This document shows positions 31,768-41,913 of a stretch of 64,000 nt of DNA, in pieces. The notes under the pieces are model-generated. The model made no database searches. It saw nothing but the letters and a program-made list of their open reading frames with translations, and was not told where the DNA came from. The stretch comes from Ga0077560 sp046330435 (GTDB lineage Bacteria; Actinomycetota; Thermoleophilia; Miltoncostaeales; Miltoncostaeaceae). Within the stretch, counting starts at the first letter, position 1. Each line of letters opens with the position of its first letter. Where the stretch lies: positions 186,001-250,000 of the forward strand of contig JAXLST010000008.1 of assembly GCA_046330435.1 (NCBI GenBank), written 5' to 3'. The translations under genes were made by a program, and so were the position numbers.

Positions 31768-32799
31768 CTACTTCCACCCGACGGCGTTCATGAGCTGCAC
31801 GGCCTGCGCCTGGTACTCGCCGGCCCGCACGATGGGCCGCGCGTCGGCGGTGAAGTCACCCCAGCCGCGGATCCACTCGGCCTCCTGGACGCCCTTCAGG
31901 ACCGGGAACTCGGAGTTGCCCTCGGCGATGAGCCGCTGCGCCTCGGGGGTGAGCAGGTACTCCATCAGCTTGATCGCATCCGCCTTGTGGGCGGACGCGG
32001 CGGTGGTGAGGCCCACGCCGGAGACGTTCACATGCGTGCCCCCGCTCCCCTGTTCGGCCCACACCGGCGCGACCGGGAACGACGGGTCGTCCTTGAGCTT
32101 GTTGCCCAGGTAGTAGGTGTTGGTGAGCCCCACGTCGCAGCGCCCGGCCTTGATGGCGTCCAGGACCTCGGTGTCGGCACCCAGGATGATCGGGTCGTTC
32201 GCCATCCACGACTCGAGGATCGTGCGGGCGGCGTCCTCGCCGCGGTCGGCGATGAGCGTCGCGACCAGCGACTGGTTGTAGACGTTGTTCGAGGTCCGCA
32301 GGCACAGCTTGCCCTTCCACCGGGCGTCGCCGAGCGCCGCGTAGGTGGCGGGCGCCTGGGCCTCGGGGACCCGCTCGGTGGAGCGCATGATCGTGCGGGC
32401 GCGTTCGGCGATCGCGAACCAGCGGTCCTGCGGGTCGCGCAGGTTCGCGGGGACGGCCTTCTCGAGCGCCGCGCTCTTCACCGGGGCGAGGAGCCCGTCC
32501 TCGGCGGCCTTCCAGAGGAACCCGGCGTCGGTGGTGATGAGCAGGTCGGCCTTGGTGCGCTCGCCCTCGGCCGTGATGCGGTCAACCAGCGGGCCGGGCT
32601 CGCCGCCGTAGATCTCGACCTTGATCCCGGTCTCCTCGGTGAACCGGTCGAAGACCGCCTCGGTGCCGTAGTGGGACCGTGCGGAGTAGACGTTCACGAC
32701 CGGGCCGTCGCTGCCTCCGCCGAAGATGAGCCAGCCGACTCCGGCGACGATCGCCAGGGCGACGACGGCGCCGACGATCGTCCGGGTCCCACGCGTCAC
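31768..32799 (-). CDS. Iron(III) ABC transporter substrate-binding protein
   Basis: 343 residues from GTG 32799 with a strong GGGAGG site. A single N-terminal hydrophobic segment (IVGAVVALAIVAGVGWLIF) has no lipobox Cys, so it is probably membrane-anchored rather than a lipoprotein. The body is a FutA/FbpA-type protein: VVNVYSARSHYGTEAVFDRF, DLLITTDAGFLWKAAEDG, and NTYYLGNKL with the tyrosine pair that usually binds Fe(III). The second permease-contact lobe ends AQAVQLMNAVGWK. Confidence 0.92.
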   Translation of the reverse strand: MTRGTRTIVGAVVALAIVAGVGWLIFGGGSDGPVVNVYSARSHYGTEAVFDRFTEETGIKVEIYGGEPGPLVDRITAEGERTKADLLITTDAGFLWKAAEDGLLAPVKSAALEKAVPANLRDPQDRWFAIAERARTIMRSTERVPEAQAPATYAALGDARWKGKLCLRTSNNVYNQSLVATLIADRGEDAARTILESWMANDPIILGADTEVLDAIKAGRCDVGLTNTYYLGNKLKDDPSFPVAPVWAEQGSGGTHVNVSGVGLTTAASAHKADAIKLMEYLLTPEAQRLIAEGNSEFPVLKGVQEAEWIRGWGDFTADARPIVRAGEYQAQAVQLMNAVGWK

Positions 32800-32846
32800 T
32801 CGTTCCCTCCCGTTGGTGCGGGCGGCGGGCGGGGCCCGCGTCCCGG

Positions 32847-33863
32847 CTAGTCCTCGATGAGCGCCAGGCCGGCGGGCGCCTGATGCACCCGGAGGCGCAC
32901 CGGCTGGTCCATCCCCACGGCCTCGGTGGAGGGCCGCTGGGCGCACAGCTCGGAGCCGTCGGCGAGGCGGATGCGGTACCACACGTCGTGGCCGCGGAAC
33001 TCCCGCTCCACGATGCGGGCGGTGCCCGCGAGGTCCGGCACCGGCTCCACGAGCTCGGGGCGGACCAGCACGTGCCCGCAGCCCGCGGGCGACAGCGCGC
33101 AGTGCGCGCCGCAGTCGTGCAGCAGCGTGCAGGCGCGGTCGGCGGGCAGGAAGTTGGCGTCGCCGACGAAGCTCGCCGCCCAGCGCGAGCACGGGCGGTA
33201 GTACAGGTCCTCCGCGGAGCCGGCCTGCTCGATCCGGCCGCCGCGCATGAGCACGATGTGGTCGGTGAGGCTGAAGGCCTCCTCGATCTCGTGCGTCACG
33301 AGGACCACGGTGACGCCCTCCGCGCGCAGCGTGGACAGCACCTCGCTGCGCAGGTCGGCCCGCAGCTGCGGGTCGAGGGTGTTCCACGGCTCGTCCAGCA
33401 GCACGACCCGCGGGCGGGGCGCCAGGGCGCGGGCGACGGCGACGCGCTGCTGCTGGCCGCCGGAGAGCTGGTGGGGGTGGCGGTCCGCCATCTCCGACAG
33501 GCCCATGCGACCCAGCAACTCGGCGACGCGGGCCTTGCGGTCCCTCCGCGCCAGGCCGAAGCCCACGTTCTCACCGACGGTGAGGTGCGGGAACAGGGCG
33601 TAGTCCTGGAACACCAGGCCGATGCGGCGCTCCCCGGGGGGAACCCAGCCGCCACCGGCGACCTCGCGGCCGTCGATGCGCACCGAGCCCTCGTCGGGCC
33701 GCTCGAAGCCGGCGATGAGGCGCAGCATCGTGGTCTTGCCGCAGCCGCTGGGACCCAGCAGGCCGAGGACCTCGCCCTCGTCCACCGTCAGGTCCACGCG
33801 GTCGACGGCGGTGACCTCGCCGAAGCGCCTGGTGAGTGAGTCGACCTCGATCATGTGGCCCAT
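32847..33863 (-). CDS. Iron(III) ABC transporter ATP-binding protein
   Basis: 338 residues. Walker A GPSGCGKTT, Q-loop VFQDYALFPHL, signature LSGGQQQRVAVARALA, Walker B VVLLDEPW and H-loop VLVTHEIEEAF are all present. The D-loop reads NTLD where SALD is usual. The C-terminal third is a TOBE-like regulatory domain with a Cys-containing segment (CTLLHDCGAHCALSPAGCG) that is uncommon for FbpC and could bind metal or form disulfides. It is the first gene of the importer unit. Confidence 0.92.
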   Translation of the reverse strand: MGHMIEVDSLTRRFGEVTAVDRVDLTVDEGEVLGLLGPSGCGKTTMLRLIAGFERPDEGSVRIDGREVAGGGWVPPGERRIGLVFQDYALFPHLTVGENVGFGLARRDRKARVAELLGRMGLSEMADRHPHQLSGGQQQRVAVARALAPRPRVVLLDEPWNTLDPQLRADLRSEVLSTLRAEGVTVVLVTHEIEEAFSLTDHIVLMRGGRIEQAGSAEDLYYRPCSRWAASFVGDANFLPADRACTLLHDCGAHCALSPAGCGHVLVRPELVEPVPDLAGTARIVEREFRGHDVWYRIRLADGSELCAQRPSTEAVGMDQPVRLRVHQAPAGLALIED

Positions 33864-33905
33864 GTTCGGCGCACCTTACTGATGCCCCGGCCGCACCGGA
33901 AGGGT

Positions 33906-33919
33906 TTTCGGTAACGAAA
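33906..33919. promoter_or_regulatory. Inverted repeat upstream of the iron importer
   Basis: TTTCG-gtaa-CGAAA lies about 45 nt upstream of the ATPase start in a short AT-rich stretch. It does not match the IdeR/DtxR consensus well, so the regulator is undetermined. The location fits control of the importer operon. Confidence 0.4.
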
Positions 33920-33977
33920 CACGTACATACATTTCCACGACCTCGGCCGCGGCGCCCCCGGCCCCTCGTCCCGGGGT

Positions 33978-35147
33978 TCAGGCGGCGGGCGCGGCGGCCA
34001 CGGTGCGCCGCAGGGCGACCGCGACGGGGAGCGCCCCGCACACCGCCGCGAGGCCCACCAGGAAGCCGGAGGACGCGCCGAGGCTCGACGCCAGCACCCC
34101 GGCGGAGGCGTTCCCGGCCGCGGCACCGGCGTACAGGAAGCTCGCGACCCAGGCGAACGCCTCGGTGAGGAGCTCCTCGGCCACGACGTCCGGCACCAGC
34201 TCGTACACCGTCCCCAGCGACGGGGCCACGAACAGCCCCTGCGCGAACAGGGCGGCCGACAGCACCACCGCGTTCCCGGACAGGGGCACCAGCGGGACCG
34301 TGAGCAGCGCGAACCCGGCGAGCAGCCCCGGCAGCCGCAGGTGCGGGGCGCGGCGCGTCCTCCGGGCCACGGCGAGCCCGCCCACCAGGCTGCCGCCGGC
34401 CCATGCCGCGAGGACGGCCCCCGACAGCTCCCGGTGCCCGTGGTCGTCGAGCACCGCGATGATCGACAGCTCCGTGGCGCCGAAGCACACGCCCAGCAGC
34501 CCGTAGGCGGCGACCAGCCGGCGCAGCGCGCGGGACCGCAGCGCCCATCCCCCGCCCCCGCCGCCGCGGGCCGGGGCCCGGCGGTGGACCACGCCGGCGA
34601 ACGCCCAGGTCAGCGCCGCGAGCGACCCGGCGACCACCAGCATCGCGCCGGCCGGCGACACCAGCGCCACCGACAGCACCACCAGGAGCGGCCCCGCGAC
34701 CCACAGGACCTCCTGCAGGGCGGCCTCCATCGCGTACACCGTCGTGAGCTCGCCGGGGGTGGACAGCGTCGGCACCGCGGCCCGCAGGACGGGGCTCACC
34801 GGCGGCGCGGCGGCCCCGGCCACGCCCGCCAGCACCACGTTGCCGACGGTGCCCAGCCGGGCGGCCTCCAGCGCCATCACCGACAGGGTCGCCGCGCACA
34901 CCGCACCGCTCGCCACGAGCACGGGACCCGACCCCACCCGGTCTGCGGCGCGCCCGACCAGCGGCGACACCAGCCCCATCGCCAGGATGTACGCCCCGGC
35001 CACGGCCCCCACCACGCCGTAGGAGAACCCGGCGTCGCGCAGCAGCAGCGCCATGGCCAGACCCACCATCACCAGCGGGAGCCGCGCCGCGAAGGCGGTG
35101 CCCATGACGGTGACCAGCACACGGCGGCCGGCGGCCGCGGCGGTCAT
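33978..35147 (-). CDS. MFS transporter (tandem copy 2)
   Basis: 389 residues with twelve membrane helices. The MFS loop 2-3 signature appears as PLVGRAADRVGSGPVLV. It is clearly paralogous to the neighbour upstream, sharing YAMEAALQEVLWVAGP versus YGMEAAFQEILFVVGP, DDHGHRELSG versus DAHGHRDLAG, and LGTVYELVPDV versus LGTVYELVPKV. Its ATG overlaps the stop of the other copy (ATGA). The substrate is unknown; two co-translated half-similar transporters could work as a heterodimer or handle related compounds. Confidence 0.87.
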   Translation of the reverse strand: MTAAAAGRRVLVTVMGTAFAARLPLVMVGLAMALLLRDAGFSYGVVGAVAGAYILAMGLVSPLVGRAADRVGSGPVLVASGAVCAATLSVMALEAARLGTVGNVVLAGVAGAAAPPVSPVLRAAVPTLSTPGELTTVYAMEAALQEVLWVAGPLLVVLSVALVSPAGAMLVVAGSLAALTWAFAGVVHRRAPARGGGGGGWALRSRALRRLVAAYGLLGVCFGATELSIIAVLDDHGHRELSGAVLAAWAGGSLVGGLAVARRTRRAPHLRLPGLLAGFALLTVPLVPLSGNAVVLSAALFAQGLFVAPSLGTVYELVPDVVAEELLTEAFAWVASFLYAGAAAGNASAGVLASSLGASSGFLVGLAAVCGALPVAVALRRTVAAAPAA

Positions 35148-36316
35148 GCCGGCACCGGGCGCGACGCGCGGACGGCGAGCACCCGCGCGACGGCGGCGGC
35201 CGCCAGCGGCGGCATCGCGGCCATCGCGAAGCCCGCGCCGGCGCCGTGCGCGCCGGTCACCGCGCCGGTGACGGCGGCGCCCGTCGCGAAGCCGGCCAGG
35301 ATGAAGGAGCTGGTCCACGCGAAGGCCTCGGTGAGCACGTCCTGGTCGGCCACCTTCGGCACCAGTTCGTAGACGGTCCCGAGGGTCGCCGCGATGCAGC
35401 ACCCCTGCACGAACAGGCCGGCGCACAGCGCCACCGGGTCGGCCTGCAGCGCGATGAGCGGCACCGTCAGCGCGCCCATCACCAGCGTGAGCCACGGCAG
35501 CCGCACCCACGGGCTGGCGTGCACCAGCCGGGCGACGACCACCCCGGTCACCAGGCTCCCCACGGCCCAGATCCCGAGGGCGACGCCGGCCAGGTCCCGG
35601 TGCCCGTGGGCGTCCATGCTCGCGACGGTCGAGATGTCGATCGATCCGAACATCATCCCGATGAGGGCGAAGGCCACGACCAGCAGGCGCAGCTCGGCGG
35701 ACGCCAGCACCGACCCGCCGGTGCGCGGGCGGCCCGGGGCGACATGCCGGCGGACGACGGCGGTGAACACCGCGGACGCGACCGCCAGCACCAGCCCGCA
35801 CACCGCGAGCGACACGCGCGGCGAGCTCACCAGCACGATCAGCGCGACCGCCGGCGGCCCCACCACGAACAGGATCTCCTGGAACGCCGCCTCCATGCCG
35901 TAGACCGTGCGGAGGGCGTCGCCCTCCGCCAGGCGCGGCAGCAGGGCCCGCAGCACCGCGTTGACCGGCGGCTCCGCGCAGCCGGCGACGAACGCGAGCC
36001 CGGCGATGCCCCAGGCGCCCAGGGTCCCGGGGATGGCGGCGATCGTGAGCAGCGCCGCGCCAGCGGCCGCCGCGGAGCTCAGCAGCACCGGGACCGCCCC
36101 GATGCGGTCCGCGAGCCGGCCCAGCAGTGGCGCCCCGAGTCCCGTGCCCACCGTGAGGCAGGCGGAGGTGACGCCCACCACCCAGTACGGGTGCCCCTGG
36201 CTCCGCACCAGCAGCACGATGGACAGCATCATCATCACCAGCGGCAGGCGCGCCACCAGGGCGCTCCCGATGGCCCGCGTCAGCGTCGGATTGTGCGGGA
36301 GCCCGGCGAAGCGCAT
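35144..36316 (-). CDS. MFS transporter (tandem copy 1)
   Basis: 390 residues, twelve membrane helices, signature PLLGRLADRIGAVPVLLSS after helix 2. It shares several blocks with the following copy, so the pair arose by duplication. It starts 43 nt after the proA stop, with a GC-rich dyad (36331-36349, GCGCGGG/CCCGCGC) in the gap that may be a weak terminator or attenuator. No substrate motif was recognised. Confidence 0.88.
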   Translation of the reverse strand: MRFAGLPHNPTLTRAIGSALVARLPLVMMMLSIVLLVRSQGHPYWVVGVTSACLTVGTGLGAPLLGRLADRIGAVPVLLSSAAAAGAALLTIAAIPGTLGAWGIAGLAFVAGCAEPPVNAVLRALLPRLAEGDALRTVYGMEAAFQEILFVVGPPAVALIVLVSSPRVSLAVCGLVLAVASAVFTAVVRRHVAPGRPRTGGSVLASAELRLLVVAFALIGMMFGSIDISTVASMDAHGHRDLAGVALGIWAVGSLVTGVVVARLVHASPWVRLPWLTLVMGALTVPLIALQADPVALCAGLFVQGCCIAATLGTVYELVPKVADQDVLTEAFAWTSSFILAGFATGAAVTGAVTGAHGAGAGFAMAAMPPLAAAAVARVLAVRASRPVPA

Positions 36317-36358
36317 CCGGGCATCGTCTCGCGCGGGCGGGTCCCGCGCCAGGGGACG

Positions 36359-37576
36359 TCAGGCGGGGCGCACCACGAACTGCCGCAGGGCGAGGTCCCG
36401 GAACGTCACGGGGCCGCGGGGACCGGGGACGTGGTCGACGTTGATGCCGGTCTCCGGCGCCGCCAGCAGCTTGAACCCGTCGAGCAGGCGGGTGGTGGCG
36501 TTCCAGAACGCGCCCGTGCCGGCGTACGCGTCCAGGAACCGGTTCGCCGTGGCGGCGTCGGCCGTGCAGATCCCGGCCGCCAGCCCCGAGGTCTCGTCGT
36601 TGGCGATGCGCGCCGCCTCCTCCGCGGAGCCGACGCGGTCGATGGTGACGTTGGCCTCGTTGCCCTCGTCCAGGGCCCACTCGAACCCGCGGGCGCGGTC
36701 GTGCGGCGGCAGCACCCCGCGCACGCCGAGCGCCTCGAGCTCCTCCAGGGCCGCCGGCAGCAGGTCGTCCCAGCGGTCCGCGTGGACCAGCAGCAGGTTG
36801 AGGCGGTTGCACACGCCCAGCCGGTCCAGGCTGGTGCGCACCAGTGCGCGGGCCAGCGCCGCGTCGGCGTGGGCGTCCAGGTAGAGCACCCCGCCCCCGT
36901 CGGCATGGGCCAGCGTCCGCACGCCGTGCGCGGCGCCGTGGGCGCTGAGCTCACGCGTCGTGTCGCCGCTGCCGCGGATGATCACCAGCGGGATGAGCGC
37001 GGGATGCGAGACCAGGGCCCGGGCGGCGGCGCGGTCCGCGGTGCGCACCAGCTGGATCGCGCGGCCGTCGAGGCCGGCGTGCTCCAGGGCCGGGGCCACC
37101 ACCTCGTCCATCAGCGCCGTAGCGGAGCGGATGGCGGCGCCACCGGTGCGCAGCACCCCGGCGTTGCGCGACTTCACCAGCTGGGAGGCGACGTCGATCG
37201 TCACGTTCGGGCGGGCCTCGTAGTTCGCCCCGATGACGCCCACGGGACGGCGGCGCTCCTCCAGCACCAGCCCGTCCGGGAGTTCCCGCGTGGCGACGAC
37301 CGTCTCCGGGAACTCCGCGGCGGCGAGCGTCGCGATCTGCCCCGCCATCGCGGCCAGGCGGTCGGCGTCGAGGCGCAGCCGGTCCCGCATCGCCTCCGGG
37401 AAGGACGGGTCCAGCGCCGCGATGTCGGCGGCGTTCGCGGCGAGCACCGGATCCCGGCGCTCCTCCAGCAGCCCGGCCATGCGGTCGAGGGCGGCGGTGA
37501 GGGTCGCGTCGGAGGCGGCGGCCAGGCTGGGCGCGGCGGCGCGGGCGGCGCGGCCCGCGTCGGCGACGATGGTCAT
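36359..37576 (-). CDS. proA: Gamma-glutamyl phosphate reductase
   Basis: About 405 residues. NADPH-dependent second step of proline synthesis. ProA/ALDH-like blocks: VGVIGANYEARPNVTIDV, LKSRN-type loop VKSRNAGVLRTGGAAI, the catalytic Cys in RLGVCNRLNLLLVHADRW, and ARGFEWALDEGNEANVTID. The ATG at 37576 aligns best with known N termini. The frame opens 33 nt further up at GTG 37609, but that codon lies inside the 22-bp palindrome 37607-37628. proB is not nearby. Confidence 0.93.
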   Translation of the reverse strand: MTIVADAGRAARAAAPSLAAASDATLTAALDRMAGLLEERRDPVLAANAADIAALDPSFPEAMRDRLRLDADRLAAMAGQIATLAAAEFPETVVATRELPDGLVLEERRRPVGVIGANYEARPNVTIDVASQLVKSRNAGVLRTGGAAIRSATALMDEVVAPALEHAGLDGRAIQLVRTADRAAARALVSHPALIPLVIIRGSGDTTRELSAHGAAHGVRTLAHADGGGVLYLDAHADAALARALVRTSLDRLGVCNRLNLLLVHADRWDDLLPAALEELEALGVRGVLPPHDRARGFEWALDEGNEANVTIDRVGSAEEAARIANDETSGLAAGICTADAATANRFLDAYAGTGAFWNATTRLLDGFKLLAAPETGINVDHVPGPRGPVTFRDLALRQFVVRPA

Positions 37577-37606
37577 CACGTCGGTCTCGGTCACGCGCGG
37601 GATTCT

Positions 37607-37628
37607 CACACGCCGGGCCCGGCGTGTG
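37607..37628. promoter_or_regulatory. Perfect 22-bp palindrome between proA and the divergent MFS gene
   Basis: CACACGCCGGG followed directly by its exact reverse complement CCCGGCGTGTG, with no spacer. It lies 28 nt from the MFS start and 31 nt from the preferred proA start. A protein operator for one or both genes is likely; no regulator gene is adjacent. Confidence 0.6.
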
Positions 37629-37656
37629 TCCCCGGGGGCGGAGTACGCTCGGCCGG

Positions 37657-38939
37657 ATGTCCGCTCGCACCGCCACCCGGCGCCCGCACTACGCCTGGGT
37701 CGTCGCCGCGGTCACCTTCCTGACCCTGCTGGCCGCCCAGGGCTTCCGGTCGACGATCGGCGTCTTCGTGGTGCCGCTGCAGGAGGACTTCGGGTGGGGC
37801 CGCGATGACGTGTCGCTCGCGATCGCCGTGAACCTCGTCTGCTACGGCCTCATGGCCCCGTTCGCGGCGGCGCTGGTGGACCGCCTGGGCCCGCGCCGGG
37901 TGATGGTGGTGGCCCTCGGCGCCGTGGGCGCCGGCTCCGCGCTCACCGTCGGCATGACCTCCCTGTGGCAGCTGGACCTCATCTGGGGCCCGGTCATCGG
38001 GATGGCCACCGGCGCCATCTCGATCCCGCTGTCGGCGATGGTCGCCACGCGGTGGTTCGTGGCGCGGCGCGGCCTGGTGACCGGGCTCCTCACCGGCGCG
38101 TTCGCCACGGGGAACCTCATCTTCCTGCCGCTGCTGGCGTGGATCACCGACACCCGCGGCTGGCAGTGGGCGGCCGGGCTGGTGGCGGTGTTCGCGGCGC
38201 TATCATCCCGGTCGTGGCCGTGCTCATGCGCGACCACCCGGAGGACGCGGGCGTGCTGCCCTACGGCGCCGACGCGCCGCCGCCGCCGCGCGCGGCCCCG
38301 CCCGGCAACCCCTTCACCACGCCGCTGACGGTCCTGCGCGACGCCGTCCGGGTGCGGGACTTCTGGCTCCTGGCCGGCACGTTCTTCATCTGCGGGTGGA
38401 CGACCAACGGCGCGGTGCAGTCGCACTTCATGCCCGCCGCCCACGACCACGCGATCCCGGAGGTCACCGCCGCGGGGCTCCTGGCCGTCATCGGGGTGTT
38501 CGACGTCATCGGCGCCACCGCCTCGGGATGGCTCACCGACCGCGTCGACCCGCGGCGCCTGCTGTTCGTCTACTACTCGCTGCGCGGGATCTCCCTCGCG
38601 ATGCTGGTGCCGCTGTTCAGCGCGCCCGGGTGGACCCTGGTGGCCTTCGCGGTGGTCTACGGCCTGGACTGGGTGGCCACCGTGCCGCCCACGGTGGTGC
38701 TCACCCAGGCCGCGTTCGGGCGGGAGCGGGCGGGGGTGGTGTTCGGCTGGGTGTTCTGCAGCCACATGCTGGGCGGCGCCGCCGCGGCGTGGCTGGCCGG
38801 GACCGCCCGGGAGGCGCTCGGCGACTACGTGCTGGCGTTCACCGCGGCGGGGATGCTCGGCGTGGCGGCCGGCTTCGCATCGCTGTTCATCGCCAGGGGG
38901 CCCCGGCCCCGGCTCGCGCCGGCGGCCGCCGAGGCGTAG
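37657..38939 (+). pseudogene. MFS transporter with an internal frameshift
   Basis: Starts MSARTATRRPHYAWVVAAVT and reads as an MFS protein for about 180 residues (loop signature ALVDRLGPRRVMVV), up to GLVAVFAA near 38196. The matching second half (AIIPVVAVLMRDHPEDAGVL onward, six helices, ending LAPAAAEA) continues in another frame from 38199. The shift is equal to loss of one base at about 38194-38200. Both halves together make about 427 residues, the normal size. DHPEDAGVL-type sequence after helix 6 resembles the OFA/monocarboxylate MFS group. It may be a true recent mutation or a sequencing error. Confidence 0.85.
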
Positions 38940-38940
38940 C

Positions 38941-39411
38941 TCAGACCCAGCCGGGGTCGGGCGCGGTCGCGTCGGCGGCGGGGGCCACCATGCCCATCTG
39001 CAGGGCCCCCTCGAGCCGGTCGATCACCAGCCACGTCTCGCGGATGCGCCCGCCGTCGAACCGGAACCACCACATGGCCGGGCTCATCACGCTGCGCCCC
39101 GTCACGGGCAGGTCCCTGATGGGGTTCGCGTTGACGCCGCCCACGAAGCCCCGCACCACCACGTGGTCGTCGACGACCAGCAGGTCGTCGATGCGCATGA
39201 TGAGGTCCCGGAAGGCACGGCGCTGGCTTTCGACCATCTGCCGGACGCCCGCGGGGCCGTCGGGTGCGTCGGCGAACGGGGCGAAGTGGAGGTGGTGGTC
39301 CTCGTGGAAGATCTCGTCCACCAGGTCGAGCTCGCCGCGGCTCACCACGGCCCGCAGATAGCGCTCGGCGACGGCGGCGATGCCGCCCGCCGACCCCATC
39401 GCGGCGGTCAC
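38941..39411 (-). CDS. SnoaL-like / ester cyclase-type protein
   Basis: 156 residues from GTG 39411, with GGAGG 7 nt upstream. An NTF2/SnoaL-like alpha+beta barrel: VAERYLRAVVSRGELDLVDE, FHEDHHLHFAPFADAPDGPA, RQMVESQRRAFRDL, then VVVRGFVGGVNANPI and DGGRIRETWLVIDRL. This layout is common in small polyketide-cyclase-like or limonene-epoxide-hydrolase-like enzymes of unknown substrate. It converges on the frameshifted MFS gene with a 1-nt gap. Confidence 0.75.
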   Translation of the reverse strand: MTAAMGSAGGIAAVAERYLRAVVSRGELDLVDEIFHEDHHLHFAPFADAPDGPAGVRQMVESQRRAFRDLIMRIDDLLVVDDHVVVRGFVGGVNANPIRDLPVTGRSVMSPAMWWFRFDGGRIRETWLVIDRLEGALQMGMVAPAADATAPDPGWV

Positions 39412-39684
39412 CGGTGGGCCTCCAGTGTGTTCACTCGACCATCCGTTCCCCGATGGCGGGGCGACCGCGCCGCTGTCATCCGGACAAAGCGCTCGTGGGA
39501 CGCGCCCCGGCGGGCTCGATCGTCGTGACCAAACCCACGGAATGAGCCTAACCGCTTGCGATTCTGAATGGAACGGGATGAATTCGTTCTTTGCAGTCCC
39601 GAACGACAAATATCGGCGTGTCCCGCATGAGCGACGACCCCCGATCGGCGAAGACGGCGGTTCCGGGACGCGTTCCAGAAACGT
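39412..39684. other. Gene-free AT-richer spacer
   Basis: With the following terminator and groEL 3' margin this is about 330 bp without a gene. The stretch 39540-39625 is distinctly AT-rich for this genome (for example GATGAATTCGTTCTTTGC) and probably contains the promoter of the SnoaL-like gene. A small RNA is possible, but I see no clear structure. Confidence 0.5.
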
Positions 39685-39710
39685 GAGGGGCCCCGTCTCC
39701 GGGGCCCCTC
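39685..39710 (-). terminator. Strong hairpin downstream of groEL
   Basis: Perfect 11-bp arms GAGGGGCCCCG / CGGGGCCCCTC with a 4-nt loop, 33 nt past the groEL stop. On the minus strand it is followed by ACGTTTCTGG, so the T-tract is weak. The stem strength and position support termination of the groES-groEL transcript. Confidence 0.65.
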
Positions 39711-39742
39711 GGTACCGCGAACCACTGGCCGGATGGCCTGGG

Positions 39743-41383
<1,641 letters not shown>

Positions 41384-41436
41384 TCGGCGTCAGCTCCTTT
41401 GCTGCGTCTCGATGATGAATGGGGCGCGGATGGCGC

Positions 41437-41724
41437 CTACGACTCGACCTTCGCGAGGATGTCGTGCTCGGACAGGATGAGCAGGTCCTCGCCCTCGACC
41501 TTGACCTCGGTCCCGCCGTACTTGCTGTAGATGACCTCGTCGCCCTCGACCAGGTCCAGCGGGACGCGGGCCCCGTCGATGTAGCGGCCCTCACCCACGG
41601 CGAGCACCTTGCCGCGCTGCGGCTTCTCCTTCGCGGTGTCCGGGAGGACCAGGCCACTCGCGGTGACCTCCTCCAGCTCCACCGCCTTCACCAGCACGCG
41701 GTCGCCCAGCGGCTTGAGGTTCAT
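41437..41724 (-). CDS. groS: Co-chaperonin GroES
   Basis: 95 residues. N terminus MNLKPLGDRVLVKAVELEE, the mobile-loop region EEVTASGLVLPDTAKEKPQR, and GDEVIYSKYGGTEVKVEGEDLLILSEHDILA-type C-terminal half (only parts quoted) are typical. Caps the GroEL ring. The gene follows two CIRCE-like operators, the nearer one 79 nt upstream of its start. Confidence 0.98.
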   Translation of the reverse strand: MNLKPLGDRVLVKAVELEEVTASGLVLPDTAKEKPQRGKVLAVGEGRYIDGARVPLDLVEGDEVIYSKYGGTEVKVEGEDLLILSEHDILAKVES

Positions 41725-41802
41725 TCGACCTCCGTCCAGGGTCGTGTTCTCGATTCCGGCTGCCCCCGCCGGGCCTCTGGACCGGGCCCTCGCGGCGGCG
41801 TC

Positions 41803-41827
41803 TGGCACTCCATGAGAGCGAGTGCCA
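41803..41827. promoter_or_regulatory. CIRCE element 1 (HrcA operator)
   Basis: TGGCACTC-N9-GAGTGCCA with perfect 8-bp arms, matching the CIRCE pattern TTAGCACTC-N9-GAGTGCTAA with GG/CC in place of AG/CT. It is upstream of groES, as expected for HrcA repression. Confidence 0.9.
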
Positions 41828-41869
41828 AGGCACGATAGCCAACGCTCCGCGCACGCGCCACCCCAACCG

Positions 41870-41896
41870 TTGGCACTCTCCACCCGCGAGCGCCAG
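41870..41896. promoter_or_regulatory. CIRCE element 2, near the divergent acetyltransferase
   Basis: TTGGCACTC-N9-GAGCGCCAG, one mismatch in the right arm core (GAGCGCC against GAGTGCC). It lies 67 bp from the first CIRCE and ends 17 nt before the GTG of the GNAT gene, so it may control that gene as well as groESL. Confidence 0.75.
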
Positions 41897-41913
41897 ATGG
41901 CAGACTCGGGTGC

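Noticed and set aside
33900..33930. IdeR/DtxR iron box
   Set aside because: The TTTCG/CGAAA dyad does not contain the TTAGG/CCTAA halves of that consensus; kept only as an unassigned operator.
36331..36349. Terminator between proA and the tandem MFS genes
   Set aside because: The 7-bp GC stem has no T-tract and such dyads are frequent by chance at this GC content.
38190..38205. Programmed ribosomal frameshift
   Set aside because: No slippery heptamer or downstream structure is obvious; mutation or sequencing error is simpler.
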